From: Bacteroides neonati
Lineage (GTDB): Bacteria; Bacteroidota; Bacteroidia; Bacteroidales; Bacteroidaceae
Direction: 5' to 3'
Length of the DNA: 64,000 bases
Assembly (NCBI RefSeq): GCF_000499785.1
Contig: NZ_HG726022.1
Span: 1-64,000, forward strand
The translations under genes were made by a program, and so were the position numbers. Positions 40,266 through 50,112 of this stretch are shown here, piece by piece; the stretch's first letter is position 1, and each line of letters starts with the position of its first letter. Below the pieces are notes generated by a model, which was not told the origin of the DNA, did no database searches, and was given only the letters and a program-made list of their open reading frames with translations.

Positions 40266-41579
40266 TTAGTTAAACGTCAATACGAACCGCGTCTCCTTAT
40301 CGGGCAGTAGCACAATGCTGCCGCCCGATAGTCGCATAATCTGCCGGGAGATGCTCAAGCCAATACCACTGCCCCCTTCTTTGGTCGTAAAGAAAGGAAT
40401 GAAGATGTGCGGAGCTACATCGGGTGGAATGGGCTTACCGTTATTTCGAAACTCAATTAATACTTCTTCGGCCGCATTACCATAGGCACGTAGCGTGATG
40501 ACTCCATCGGGCTGCGTGCCTATGGCTTGTATGGCGTTCTTCAACAGATTGACAGATACTTGCGTGATGAGGTTTTCGTCGGCATAGAGAATCAAGTCGG
40601 CAGGTTCTATCTCCACCCGAAAAGTGATGTGCGAACAGTTGTTTTGGTGGCGTGCCAGTTCTATCATACGGTCGAGAAAGGGTTTGAGATAAAAAAGCGA
40701 CGGTTCGGGCGATGGGATGCGGGTGAATCGCCTGTAAGACTCTACAAAAGCCAGTAAGCCCTTGCCCGTGGTGCTGATGGTTTGCAAGCCGTTGCGAATC
40801 TCCTCGTTGCCGGGTATGGCAAGTGAAAGTAGTGTATCACTAAGCGATGTAATGGGGGTGATGGCATTCATAATTTCGTGTGTAAGCACCCGGGTGAGGC
40901 GAATCCATGAATCAATCTCCTTCTCATCGAGTTCGGTATTGATATCGTTGAGCGAGAGAATGCGCAGGTGTTCGTTCTGTACGGTGATGTCTGATACGCG
41001 GATGAAAAGGTTAACAGTACCCCGCTCGTTGCTGAACGAGGTTTGTAGCTTCTCGCCCGGACGGCAATGTTCGATCTTCTCCATCAGTAGTTTATCGACC
41101 TTGTTCAATTGGCGTACATGGGTAAAGATGTTGAGCCCCAGCAGTCGCATAGCTTCACTGTTTTTTTGATAAACTGCCCCATTGTCATTGAGCACGAGCA
41201 AGCCGCTGTTCACGCAATCGAGTATCAACTCGTAGTACTTTTCCCGACGGGCAGTTTCGGCCTTTACCTGATAGAGAATACGCCCCACACGATTCAGGGA
41301 GCGATTAATCTGTTTGCTTTCGCTTGTTCCCTGTTCTTCGGAAAAGTGAAGGGTCTGATCGTTGTTTTCAAGTGCATCTATTAAAAACAGCAGTCGGCGT
41401 GTATGGCTGCGATAGCCTTGCAGTTGCCACCAAATGCTCCATAATAGTGCACAAGTACTGATTCCCATCCAAACGAAAGATCCGTTTACGAACAGCAGGG
41501 TGGTTGCTACTCCCAGACAGAGCGTAAGCAGCATCCGAAAGGTATATCGGTTGGTCAGTGAGCGGAAACGGTTTCTCAT
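40266..41579 (-). CDS. Sensor histidine kinase, NtrB/AtoS-like
   Basis: 437 residues. Two N-terminal membrane spans (LLTLCLGVATTLLFVN and WMGISTCALLWSIWW), a linker, a PAS-like region (ILDCVNSGLLVLNDNGAVYQ), the HisKA box LTHEIMNAITPITSLSD with phospho-accepting His, and an ATPase domain (LLKNAIQAIG, EGGSGIGLSISRQIM). It is paired with the NtrC-type regulator that overlaps it by four bases. The short periplasmic loop suggests a membrane or internal signal. Confidence 0.92.
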   Translation of the reverse strand: MRNRFRSLTNRYTFRMLLTLCLGVATTLLFVNGSFVWMGISTCALLWSIWWQLQGYRSHTRRLLFLIDALENNDQTLHFSEEQGTSESKQINRSLNRVGRILYQVKAETARREKYYELILDCVNSGLLVLNDNGAVYQKNSEAMRLLGLNIFTHVRQLNKVDKLLMEKIEHCRPGEKLQTSFSNERGTVNLFIRVSDITVQNEHLRILSLNDINTELDEKEIDSWIRLTRVLTHEIMNAITPITSLSDTLLSLAIPGNEEIRNGLQTISTTGKGLLAFVESYRRFTRIPSPEPSLFYLKPFLDRMIELARHQNNCSHITFRVEIEPADLILYADENLITQVSVNLLKNAIQAIGTQPDGVITLRAYGNAAEEVLIEFRNNGKPIPPDVAPHIFIPFFTTKEGGSGIGLSISRQIMRLSGGSIVLLPDKETRFVLTFN

Positions 41580-42907
41580 AATCCAAACTTTTTCATCTTA
41601 TTATATAAGGTCTGCCGGGTGATGCCCAGCTGCGCGGCTACTGCCGAAAGGTTGCCTTCACATTGTGCCAACGTTCGCTGAATCATCTTCATCTCCATCT
41701 CTTCGAGTGTAGAGGCTGCTGCTTCGGGCATTTCGCTGCGGCGGGGCAGTTGAAACAGTTCGGCAGGAATTACTGCATTGTCACTGATGATGACAGCTTT
41801 TTCTATGGCGTGCTCCAGTTCGCGTATATTTCCGTACCAAGGATGCGAGGTAAGTCGTTGGCAAGCTGCGGGGCTCAGTGTGAGGCAGGCTTTGTCGTAC
41901 TGCCTGCAAAAACGTGCGATGAACCGTTCGGCCAACGGAACAATATCTTCGCATCGGTTACGTAGCGGAGGAATCTCCAAGTGGATGGTATTGATACGAT
42001 AGAGCAGGTCTTCGCGAAACATCTCCCGGCTTGCCATATCGGTGAGGTTGCGGTTGGTAGCACAAATCAGTCGTATGTCTACCGGAATCGGTGTGTTGCT
42101 TCCCACACGAATCACGCTGCGGCGTTGCAGTACGGTGAGTAGTTTGGCTTGCAGATGATAGGGCAGGTTTCCTATTTCGTCGAGAAAAAGTGTACTGCCT
42201 TGTGCCGCTTCGAACTTGCCTATACGGTCGGTATGGGCATCGGTAAACGAACCCTTTACGTGCCCGAACAGCTCGCTCTCGAATAACGATTCGGTGATAG
42301 AACCCATATCTACTGTTATCATCTCCTGTTGGCTACGGGCAGAGAGGGCATGTATCTCGCGTGCCAACATCTCTTTTCCCGTACCGTTTTCGCCGGTGAT
42401 GAGTATGTTGGCATCTGTTTTAGCTACTTTACCGATGAGCGTACGAAGCTGTTGCATGGCACTGCTTTCGCCCCAATACATTCTCGAAGTGGGAGTATTT
42501 TCCTGTTTGGCATGCTTCTTGGTACGTCGAGAAGCGGCTTCAAGGAGCGTGTCGAGCAGGCGTTGGTTATCCCACGGTTTGACGACAAAATCCGTTGCAC
42601 CCTCTTTGATTCCTTTCACGGCAAGATCAATATCCGCATAGGCGGTAAATAGTACCACAGGGAGGGTAGGGCGCAGCTTCTTGATTTCGTGCAACCAGAA
42701 GAGTCCTTCGTTTCCGGTATTGATGCCTGCGGTAAAGTTCATATCGAGCAGTACTACATCCGGATGCTCACGTTGTAACAATGTAGGCAGACTGACGGGC
42801 GACGACAACGTCACGACTTGTGCGAAGTGATTCTTTAAGAGTAGCTGTACGGCTGTCAGTACCCCTTTATTATCGTCGATCACGATAATGGTTCCGTTTT
42901 TCTTCAT
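41576..42907 (-). CDS. Sigma-54-dependent response regulator, NtrC family
   Basis: 443 residues from ATG at 42907 (MKKNGTIIVIDD); an upstream ATG at 42958 would cut into the operator palindrome. Receiver domain with phospho-Asp in VLLDMNF, AAA+ domain with Walker A GENGTGKEM and GSTLFLDEIGN (Walker B), and a C-terminal Fis-type HTH (LSAVAAQLGITRQTLYNKMKKF). The sigma-54 contact loop reads GSFTDA instead of GAFTGA. Very probably activates the transporter operon at 44731. Confidence 0.93.
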   Translation of the reverse strand: MKKNGTIIVIDDNKGVLTAVQLLLKNHFAQVVTLSSPVSLPTLLQREHPDVVLLDMNFTAGINTGNEGLFWLHEIKKLRPTLPVVLFTAYADIDLAVKGIKEGATDFVVKPWDNQRLLDTLLEAASRRTKKHAKQENTPTSRMYWGESSAMQQLRTLIGKVAKTDANILITGENGTGKEMLAREIHALSARSQQEMITVDMGSITESLFESELFGHVKGSFTDAHTDRIGKFEAAQGSTLFLDEIGNLPYHLQAKLLTVLQRRSVIRVGSNTPIPVDIRLICATNRNLTDMASREMFREDLLYRINTIHLEIPPLRNRCEDIVPLAERFIARFCRQYDKACLTLSPAACQRLTSHPWYGNIRELEHAIEKAVIISDNAVIPAELFQLPRRSEMPEAAASTLEEMEMKMIQRTLAQCEGNLSAVAAQLGITRQTLYNKMKKFGL

Positions 42908-42955
42908 CGTATGATAGGCTTTGGAGACAAAGGTAAGACATGTAGCATATATGAG

Positions 42956-42988
42956 CAAGCGTCTGTCTAATTATTAGACAGACGCTTG
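42956..42988. promoter_or_regulatory. 33-bp perfect palindrome with the regulator core site
   Basis: CAAGCGTCTGTCTAAT-T-complement. It contains TGTCTAAT-N-ATTAGACA (42964-42980), the same core as the two sites before the transporter operon. It lies 49 bases upstream of the regulator start and could serve as autoregulatory site, terminator or both. Confidence 0.7.
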
Positions 42989-43038
42989 TTTACATTTATC
43001 CATTACAATCGGTCTATCGGTCAGGAGAAGGGTGCGAT

Positions 43039-43710
43039 TTAGAATAGTTGCAGTTTCATGCCGAACGATAGGCTTAGATAATCACGTGGCTTCAGGTAGC
43101 GATTGTTAAATGCACTGATGATGTAGAGGTCGCTTGAGCTTAGTTCATAAAAAAGGGTAATGGATTTGGCCCGGTAACGATGTCGAGGATCTATTTCATA
43201 CGTAATTCGTTGCCCCATAAATGCGTTGATGCGCACCTTGCTGGAAAACCCGTAATAGCCTTCGGGATAACGGTCGGGCTCTTTGACCCAGAACTGATTG
43301 CCAAAGACTGTATTCAGGTAAATACCACAAGCCAGTGGTTCGACTGAGAAACGCTGCCCCAACGGAAGGTTCCATGGCAGATAATTTTGTTTCAACGTCA
43401 ATGTCATTTTAGGCTTCTTCGACGAATAGCGTGGAAGCACTCCGATAAACACATCCGTTTCCCATTGATTCTTCTTGCCGTAATCCCATCCTGTGCCAAA
43501 CGAGAGCAATCCCATATTGCCGGCAAACTGTATCTTGGTATGGGTCGGAATGAGTTTCTCCCAATTAGAGCGATAACGATGTATTCGTTTGTCATAAGGC
43601 TTGGTCGTATCGGGTTGTTCGTTCAGCCCGTTTTCTTGTGCCCATATAGGTTGGCATCCTCCCGTAGCGAGGAGTATCCCGAAGAGTATGCCGAGTAATG
43701 GTTCTTTCAT
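43039..43710 (-). CDS. Outer-membrane or secreted protein, unknown function
   Basis: 223 residues from ATG at 43710, which begins 5 bases after the phosphoesterase stop. A signal segment MKEPLLGILFGILLATGG is followed by a Cys, then beta-rich sequence with alternating aromatics (FGNQFWVKEPDRYPEGYYGF) ending in LSFGMKLQLF, an outer-membrane beta-barrel-like C-terminus. It is probably co-transcribed with the phosphoesterase lipoprotein. Confidence 0.65.
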   Translation of the reverse strand: MKEPLLGILFGILLATGGCQPIWAQENGLNEQPDTTKPYDKRIHRYRSNWEKLIPTHTKIQFAGNMGLLSFGTGWDYGKKNQWETDVFIGVLPRYSSKKPKMTLTLKQNYLPWNLPLGQRFSVEPLACGIYLNTVFGNQFWVKEPDRYPEGYYGFSSKVRINAFMGQRITYEIDPRHRYRAKSITLFYELSSSDLYIISAFNNRYLKPRDYLSLSFGMKLQLF

Positions 43711-43714
43711 TTTA

Positions 43715-44521
43715 TTAATAGTAAACAACCTCATAGCTGTAATCTGTTGGATTGATAGTAAATAATAGATAGTTTCGCTTCTTGATCGAGGCACTTCGGT
43801 AATACAGCACTCCATCACCGAACAAGTCTGTTACGCCCAGACTATGATCGTGTGCTGCCAAGCAGAATTGCAGGTTGGGATATTGCTTGATGTAGTGCTG
43901 AAATACCTTTGCTACGTTGTTGTTGAATACATCCGAATAAGGTTGTGCATGCATCGAAAATACGGTTCTCCGGTACTCTTCTTTGCGTTCGGTTAGTTGA
44001 TTCTCAATAAACGTAAAGTCGGGTACCGGCTCCGAATAGTCATATTCGAGCGCATTTGTATTTAGGCATACGAACTTCACATTACCGGCAATAAACGAGA
44101 AGTTGACCGGACCGAATACCTTTCGGTATACCTCCTCGCCGGTGCCCAAACAATCGTGATTGCCGATAAGAACCACATACGGAGCCCGAAGTCCGTTCAT
44201 GATATCGCGTTGCCACAGAAACTCATCGGTAAGCCCAAAGTCTGACACATCGCCGCCATGAATCACGAAGTCTATATCCTCCCGTTTGTTAACTGCCTTG
44301 ACGAAGCTTTCCGTTTCATCGTACCACCGCTGTGTATCACCCATGACGGCAAACCGGAGGGTTGTTTTGTTGCGGCAAGCCTCCTCTATCCTTCTTATGT
44401 TTTTTGCGTTGATGTCGGTTTCTCCCTTGATACGTACGTCGTAAGGGTGATAATCAATTAACTCGCATCCTCCGCAAAGCAACGCAAACAGCAGAAGGAG
44501 GCAGAGATTCTTCTTTTTCAT
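43715..44521 (-). CDS. Metallophosphoesterase lipoprotein
   Basis: 268 residues. Lipobox LLCGGC near residue 19, then the calcineurin-like motifs VMGDTQ, VIHGGDVSD, GNHD, MHAQ and AAHDH, which supply the two-metal site. The substrate cannot be told. It is divergent from the ABC transporter operon and shares its regulatory region. Confidence 0.85.
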   Translation of the reverse strand: MKKKNLCLLLLFALLCGGCELIDYHPYDVRIKGETDINAKNIRRIEEACRNKTTLRFAVMGDTQRWYDETESFVKAVNKREDIDFVIHGGDVSDFGLTDEFLWQRDIMNGLRAPYVVLIGNHDCLGTGEEVYRKVFGPVNFSFIAGNVKFVCLNTNALEYDYSEPVPDFTFIENQLTERKEEYRRTVFSMHAQPYSDVFNNNVAKVFQHYIKQYPNLQFCLAAHDHSLGVTDLFGDGVLYYRSASIKKRNYLLFTINPTDYSYEVVYY

Positions 44522-44549
44522 GTGTTATACTGTGTTAGAAAACTTTTTG

Positions 44550-44579
44550 CAAAGCTATGGTTTTCATTTGATATGGCAA
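44550..44579 (-). promoter_or_regulatory. Promoter of the phosphoesterase operon
   Basis: On the minus strand TTG (44577-44579), 19 bases, TAGCTTTG (44550-44557). The first regulator palindrome begins five bases upstream of it, so the regulator could also affect this promoter. Confidence 0.75.
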
Positions 44580-44583
44580 AGTC

Positions 44584-44624
44584 TTGTCTAATAATTAGAC
44601 AATCATTGTATGATAATTAGACAG
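44584..44624. promoter_or_regulatory. Two 19-bp palindromes, activator sites
   Basis: TTGTCTAAT-A-ATTAGACAA (44584-44602, perfect) and TTGTATGAT-A-ATTAGACAG (44606-44624, imperfect) have centres 22 bases apart, two helical turns. They lie about 90-115 bases upstream of the sigma-54 start, the usual enhancer distance. Confidence 0.75.
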
Positions 44625-44679
44625 AAGCAGCAATAGGCGAAAAGTTCATATCGCTGATATACAGATGGTAATAAGTTGT

Positions 44680-44695
44680 GGCACGGTTTCTGCAA
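44680..44695 (+). promoter_or_regulatory. Sigma-54 promoter of the ABC operon
   Basis: TGGCACGGTTTCTGCA fits the -24/-12 consensus TGGCACG-N4-TTGCA except for one base (C for T). It lies 35 bases before the first permease start. Confidence 0.8.
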
Positions 44696-44730
44696 ACGGT
44701 TGATCATACGATTAATTAGATACGCAAACT

Positions 44731-47061
44731 ATGAGACAACTTTATTATGTGATTCGAACATTGATTCGCGGACGCGGATCTAATGTGATTAAGATCATTT
44801 CGCTGGGGTTGGGGCTCGCGATGAGTATTTTGCTCTTTGCGCGTGTGGCATTTGAGCAAAGCTTTGATACCTGTTTTCGCGATACCGACAATCTTTATCA
44901 GGTATATTCCGTATGGACGCAAAAAGGAGAGCGTAGCGAGCCTTACAGTCAAAATATGGGACCTGTTGCAGGGGCTATTCTGGAGAACTTTCCCAAGGAG
45001 GTAGAAGCAGCCACAAGTGTGTGTCGTTATACAGCGGGCGATCCGTTATTTAATGGCAGCGTTCGTTTCGACGAAGGCAAGGTAATGGCCGATTCGCTCT
45101 TTTTCCGGACAATGGGTATCGAGGTATTAACGGGCGATCAGCGCGAACTGATACAGAAGGATGTTGTTTTCCTGTCCGATCGCTTTGCCCGGAAAATATT
45201 CGGAGAGGATAATCCTATCGGGAAAACCCTGATGTTCGGTAAACAGTTTCCTCTTACTGTAAAAGGCACTTATGCCGCACTGCCCGAGAATACAACGATG
45301 GTTGGCAACAATGGCATTTGCGAGGCGGTTATCTCCATGCCTACCATGTGGAGTCGCAATTGGAGTAACTATTCATGGAATGGTGGAGATAGTTACTTCG
45401 AATACATCCGCTTCCGCCCCGAAGCCGATAAGGAGAGTGTTATGCGTCGCCTTGATGCCATGGTAGCCAAATACCTGCCTGCCGAAATGGAACAGATACA
45501 ATTAGGCTACACTGCCGTAGTAAAGCCCATCCGCGACGAATACCGTACTTCTGATGCGGTACAGCGTATGACCAAGATCATGACGCTTCTGGGGTTTGCC
45601 ATCCTTTTTATTGCAACGCTCAACTACGTGCTTATATCCATCTCTTCGCTGGCTTATCGAGCCAAAGCGGTAGGGGTGCATAAATGTAGTGGTGCTTCCG
45701 GGCAAACGGTCTTTTATATGTTTCTGCTCGAAACAGGTATTATCATTCTGTTGGCACTGTTACTGGCAGGGTTGTTATTGGTCAACTTTAGCGACTTTGT
45801 CGAAGATATGCTCGTGGCACGTCTTTCCTCTCTTTTCTCGCCCGAGCGGTTATGGGTACCGGTAGGTACGGTGTTGTTGCTGTTTGTGATTGGTGGCATC
45901 GTGCCGGGACGTATCTTCTCGCGTATTCCTGTGTCACAGGTATTCCGCCGTTATAGCGAAGGCAAGAAGGGGTGGAAGCGTCCGCTGTTGTTTGTTCAGT
46001 TCATGGGGGTAGCATTTATTGCCGGACTGATGTGTATCGTGATGGCACAATACAATTATGTGCTGCACAAAGACACCGGTTATCAACCCGAACGAATGGT
46101 CACGACAGATATCGGATTCGACAGTGCCGAGGCAAGTGATTATGCACAGACGTTTTTCAAGAATCTACCTTACGTAGAGGCAGTCTCTGCTGCCAGCAAT
46201 AATCCGACGATCGGTCTTTCGGGAGCAATAGTGAATGAAGGGGGAAAGAGTCTCTTTTCTACCCGCTTTATGGGAGCGATGGATAGCTACCCGTCGATGA
46301 TGGGAATCACCTTCAAGCAAGGGCGTATGCCTCGCGATCGCTCGGAGATAGCCGTCAATGAAACCTTTGTTCGACTGATGCACTGGGATGGCAATGTGCT
46401 GGGACGGGTAGTAGGGCTGGATGGTAGTGGAGAGGGTAGTACGGTTGTGGGTGTACTCAAAGACTTCCATACCGGTAGTTTCTATACGGAGCAGCAACCG
46501 CTTGCCATGTACTATAAGCAGCGATTCGGCAGTTGTATCCATCTGCGACTCAAAGAGCCTTTCGAGGAGAATCTTAGACAGTTGAATAAAGATGTTGCTG
46601 CCACTTTCTCCGATAAGCTGATCGATTTCAGTTCGATGGAGCAAGACATTAAAGAGAACTACAACGCCGTGCGTGTATTCCGAAACGGTACGCTCGTAGC
46701 TGCCATAACGATGCTCTTCGTTATGCTTATGGGGCTGATAGGCTATACAGCCGATGAAGTGCGTCGTCGTTCGAAAGAGATTGCCGTGCGCAAAGTAAAC
46801 GGTGCCGAATCGGCGATGATCTTGCGACTGCTATCGGTCGATGTACTTTATGTGGCACTGCCCGCCGTAATAATAGGTACGTTGGCTTCCTGGTACGTGA
46901 ACGATATGTGGATGGAACTGTTTGCCGAGAAAGTTACAGTGAGTTGGGCGATGTACATACTGACGGCTGTCGGAATACTCGCCATTATTGTAGGTTGTGT
47001 CGTTCTGAAATCATGGCGCATAGCCAACGAAAATCCCGTGAAGAGCCTCAAAAGCGAATAA
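44731..47061 (+). CDS. ABC transporter permease, MacB/FtsX type (first)
   Basis: 776 residues with an N-terminal span (IKIISLGLGLAMSILLFARVA), a large periplasmic MacB-like domain, and three C-terminal-type span groups: one near residues 285-400, another starting FRNGTLVAAITMLFVMLMG. The double FtsX layout is common in Bacteroidetes transporters that export peptides, lipids or drugs. It is 35-40% like the third gene by eye and shares motifs such as YRRYSEGKKGWKRPLLFVQF. First gene of the sigma-54-controlled operon. Confidence 0.88.
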   Translation: MRQLYYVIRTLIRGRGSNVIKIISLGLGLAMSILLFARVAFEQSFDTCFRDTDNLYQVYSVWTQKGERSEPYSQNMGPVAGAILENFPKEVEAATSVCRYTAGDPLFNGSVRFDEGKVMADSLFFRTMGIEVLTGDQRELIQKDVVFLSDRFARKIFGEDNPIGKTLMFGKQFPLTVKGTYAALPENTTMVGNNGICEAVISMPTMWSRNWSNYSWNGGDSYFEYIRFRPEADKESVMRRLDAMVAKYLPAEMEQIQLGYTAVVKPIRDEYRTSDAVQRMTKIMTLLGFAILFIATLNYVLISISSLAYRAKAVGVHKCSGASGQTVFYMFLLETGIIILLALLLAGLLLVNFSDFVEDMLVARLSSLFSPERLWVPVGTVLLLFVIGGIVPGRIFSRIPVSQVFRRYSEGKKGWKRPLLFVQFMGVAFIAGLMCIVMAQYNYVLHKDTGYQPERMVTTDIGFDSAEASDYAQTFFKNLPYVEAVSAASNNPTIGLSGAIVNEGGKSLFSTRFMGAMDSYPSMMGITFKQGRMPRDRSEIAVNETFVRLMHWDGNVLGRVVGLDGSGEGSTVVGVLKDFHTGSFYTEQQPLAMYYKQRFGSCIHLRLKEPFEENLRQLNKDVAATFSDKLIDFSSMEQDIKENYNAVRVFRNGTLVAAITMLFVMLMGLIGYTADEVRRRSKEIAVRKVNGAESAMILRLLSVDVLYVALPAVIIGTLASWYVNDMWMELFAEKVTVSWAMYILTAVGILAIIVGCVVLKSWRIANENPVKSLKSE

Positions 47062-47104
47062 AACAGAAATAAACAAAGATAACAGATTAATAAATTAACC
47101 GATT

Positions 47105-47779
47105 ATGATTCAAATAGATAACATCAGCAAAGTATTCCGCACCTCCGAGATAGAGACGGTAGCGTTGAACCACGTAAACCTCCACATCAAAGAGGGTGAG
47201 TTTGTAGCCATTATGGGCCCGTCGGGTTGTGGCAAGTCTACGTTACTCAATATATTGGGTTTGCTCGATAACCCCACCGAAGGCTCTTATCGTATTATGG
47301 GCGAAGAGGTCGGAAACCTCAAAGAGAAACAGCGAACGCAAATGCGTAAAGGACACATCGGGTTTGTGTTTCAGAGTTTCAACCTGATCGATGAACTCAA
47401 TGTATATGAAAATGTAGAACTCCCCTTGACTTATCTCGGTATCAAAGCCTCCGAACGTCGGCGCATGGTCGATGAGATGCTGAAGCGTATGAATATCAGT
47501 CACCGTGCCAAGCATTTTCCGCAACAGCTTTCGGGTGGACAACAGCAACGTATAGCCATTGCACGAGCAGTTATCACTAACCCCGGGCTGATACTGGCAG
47601 ATGAGCCTACCGGCAACCTCGACTCAAAGAATGGTGCCGAGGTGATGAACTTACTCACCGAACTCAACAGAGAGGGAACTACCATTGTGATGGTGACTCA
47701 CTCCGGCCACGATGCTTCGTTTGCCCATCGCACCGTACACCTGTTTGATGGCAGCGTGGTAGCCAGCGTAACGGTATAA
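47105..47779 (+). CDS. ABC transporter ATP-binding protein, LolD/MacB type
   Basis: 224 residues with Walker [10 protein letters not shown] (about 39-47), a Q-loop [13 protein letters not shown], signature [14 protein letters not shown] (about 140), Walker [14 protein letters not shown], and the H-loop VTHSGHDA. It powers the two FtsX-like permeases on either side, forming a complete exporter. Confidence 0.95.
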   Translation: MIQIDNISKVFRTSEIETVALNHVNLHIKEGEFVAIMGPSGCGKSTLLNILGLLDNPTEGSYRIMGEEVGNLKEKQRTQMRKGHIGFVFQSFNLIDELNVYENVELPLTYLGIKASERRRMVDEMLKRMNISHRAKHFPQQLSGGQQQRIAIARAVITNPGLILADEPTGNLDSKNGAEVMNLLTELNREGTTIVMVTHSGHDASFAHRTVHLFDGSVVASVTV

Positions 47780-47802
47780 TCGAATCAGTAAGATAATACA
47801 CC

Positions 47803-50112
47803 ATGAAACAATTATATTACGCTTACCAATACATTCTGCGAAGCTGGAGAGAGCAAAGCATCAAGATCGTTTCGTTGGCGGTAGGGGTATTGGTAAGTAT
47901 GTTGCTTTTTGCCCGTGTGGCTTTCGAACTGAACTACGACAGCTTCTATCCCGGAACAGAGAATTTGTTTATGCTGCAATGCTCCTATACCGATAAAGAC
48001 GGGATGTCGGGGCCGTCCGAACCTTATGTCTACGGCAAGATGCCCGGAGCGTTGCTTGAAAGTTTTCCCGACTATATTGAGTCTGCCACGGTGATACGTA
48101 CCGATCTCTCTTCGGTATTGTTCAACGGAGAGCAACGCTATGCCGACTGTCGTTCGATCTATGCCGATGAACACCTGTTTGCTACTACCGGTGTGGCATT
48201 GTTGAGCGGCAATGCCGAATCGTTGCTGCGTCCGCAGGTGATTTTTCTTTCGCAAACACTGGCACGACAGATATTCGGTGATACAGATCCGTTGAATAAA
48301 ACATTAGTAGCCGATAAAACCACTCCCATGACTGTAGGTGGTGTTTTTGAAGATATCCCGGAGAACTCGGAATTGCGCTATGATGTAGTGTACTCCTTTG
48401 CTACGCTCGAACCCTCACGCGGAGGATGGGGGTATGACATCAGCTACCTTGGGCTGGTTCGCTTTCGCGACTCTACCACTGGGGTTGACAACGTAACAGC
48501 CCGCATCCCCGAAATGCTGAAAAAGTATATGCCCGGCGAGAAGTGGCAGACAGAGAGAGAACGGTACTCTTTTGTGCCTGTAAGCACCGTGCATAGTTCC
48601 ATGCCCGAAGTGCATCGCATGGTGCTTATTATGTCGGTGCTCGCTTTCGTGTTGCTGTTGGTTACTGCGCTCAACTACGTGCTGATCTCCGTTTCCGCCT
48701 TGCCACGACGTGCGAAAGGGGTAGGTGTACATAAATGCAATGGGGCTTCGGCAGGCGAGATACTCGGGTGTTTCCTGTGCGAAACGTTCTTAGTGACCGC
48801 TGTTTCGTTGCTGCTTGCCGTCCTGCTGCTCTATCAGTTTCGCGAGGTTATCGAAGATTCGGTACATGTATCACTTGCCGGCCTTTTCACATTACATACG
48901 CTTTGGATACCTTTGGGAGTGGTGATTGTATTGTTTCTCATAGCCGGTTTCCTGCCCGGTCGGTTATTCTCACACATCCCCGTGAGCCAGGTGTTTCGCC
49001 GCTATACCAATCAGCGGATGTCATGGAAACGCCCTTTGCTCTTTGTGCAGTTTGCCGGAATGGCGTTTATCTTCGGATTACTGGCTGTGATTCTGATGCA
49101 ATATTATACGGTGATGAATCATGATCTCGGATACACCCCCGAGCGGGTGGCTTACAGTTATATTCGCTCTACCGACGATGAACGTGCCTTGATCAAGAGT
49201 AACTTAAACAATCTGCCCATGGTCGAAAAGGTAGCCTGTTCGTGGAACGAGATGTGCAATGGATACAGCGGTTTTGTTGTGTACAACGTAGATGGTACCC
49301 GTCTGCTCGATGATGCCCGTACCTCTTTCTGTGATTACAGCTTTCTGCCCATGATGGGAGTACATCTTAAACAAGGGAAGTTTATCGACGGCCCCGATCA
49401 GGTCATTGTCAACGAAGAGTTTCTGCGGCGTGCCCACTGGACAGGGAATGTGCAGGGGCGTCAGATCGATATAAAGTGGGATAATCCCCGTACCATAGTC
49501 GGGGTGATAGCCGATTACTCCAACCTCAATGCCTACGTGCCGAAAGCACCTATTATCTGGGTGGGTAGTTATTCGGGAGGAGGTTCGTACAGCGTGCGTC
49601 TCAAAGAACCGTTCGCTGAAAATCTACAGGCTTTGAATAAGGAAGTAGCTCTGCTGTTTCCCGATAGAGATGCTGTATTTGCCTCGCTAAATAAGAAAAT
49701 CAAAACACAGTACGACAGTGTGCGCCGTTTTCGCAACTTGGTCAGTATCGCCTCCTTCTCTATTTTGCTCATTGCGTTGATGGGGCTTTGGGGCTATACC
49801 AACGATGAAGTACGCCGCCGCAGTAAGGAGATTGCTATCCGTAAGGTAAACGGTGCCGAGGCTTCCTCTATCTTGTGGTTGCTCTCGAAAGAGATTGGTT
49901 GGACGGCACTTCCCGGTGTGCTCTTGGGTATCGTTTCCGCTTGGTATATTGGTGGTAAATGGCTGGAGCAGTTTAGTGAGTCGGTTGCCCCCGGACTGCT
50001 CTTGTTTATGGGAATCGCTGTGGCAATACTATTGTTTATCTGGTCGATGGTCACCGTCAGAACCTGGTCGGTAGCTAATGAAAACCCCGTTAACAGTATT
50101 CAATCGGAGTAA
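47803..50112 (+). CDS. ABC transporter permease, MacB/FtsX type (second)
   Basis: 769 residues, same layout as the first permease (N-terminal SIKIVSLAVGVLVSMLLFARVAF; HIPVSQVFRRY in the middle; VRRRSKEIAIRKVNGAEASSI near the end, a motif shared by both). It follows the ATPase by 23 bases and is the last gene of the operon. The pair probably forms a heterodimer. Confidence 0.88.
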   Translation: MKQLYYAYQYILRSWREQSIKIVSLAVGVLVSMLLFARVAFELNYDSFYPGTENLFMLQCSYTDKDGMSGPSEPYVYGKMPGALLESFPDYIESATVIRTDLSSVLFNGEQRYADCRSIYADEHLFATTGVALLSGNAESLLRPQVIFLSQTLARQIFGDTDPLNKTLVADKTTPMTVGGVFEDIPENSELRYDVVYSFATLEPSRGGWGYDISYLGLVRFRDSTTGVDNVTARIPEMLKKYMPGEKWQTERERYSFVPVSTVHSSMPEVHRMVLIMSVLAFVLLLVTALNYVLISVSALPRRAKGVGVHKCNGASAGEILGCFLCETFLVTAVSLLLAVLLLYQFREVIEDSVHVSLAGLFTLHTLWIPLGVVIVLFLIAGFLPGRLFSHIPVSQVFRRYTNQRMSWKRPLLFVQFAGMAFIFGLLAVILMQYYTVMNHDLGYTPERVAYSYIRSTDDERALIKSNLNNLPMVEKVACSWNEMCNGYSGFVVYNVDGTRLLDDARTSFCDYSFLPMMGVHLKQGKFIDGPDQVIVNEEFLRRAHWTGNVQGRQIDIKWDNPRTIVGVIADYSNLNAYVPKAPIIWVGSYSGGGSYSVRLKEPFAENLQALNKEVALLFPDRDAVFASLNKKIKTQYDSVRRFRNLVSIASFSILLIALMGLWGYTNDEVRRRSKEIAIRKVNGAEASSILWLLSKEIGWTALPGVLLGIVSAWYIGGKWLEQFSESVAPGLLLFMGIAVAILLFIWSMVTVRTWSVANENPVNSIQSE

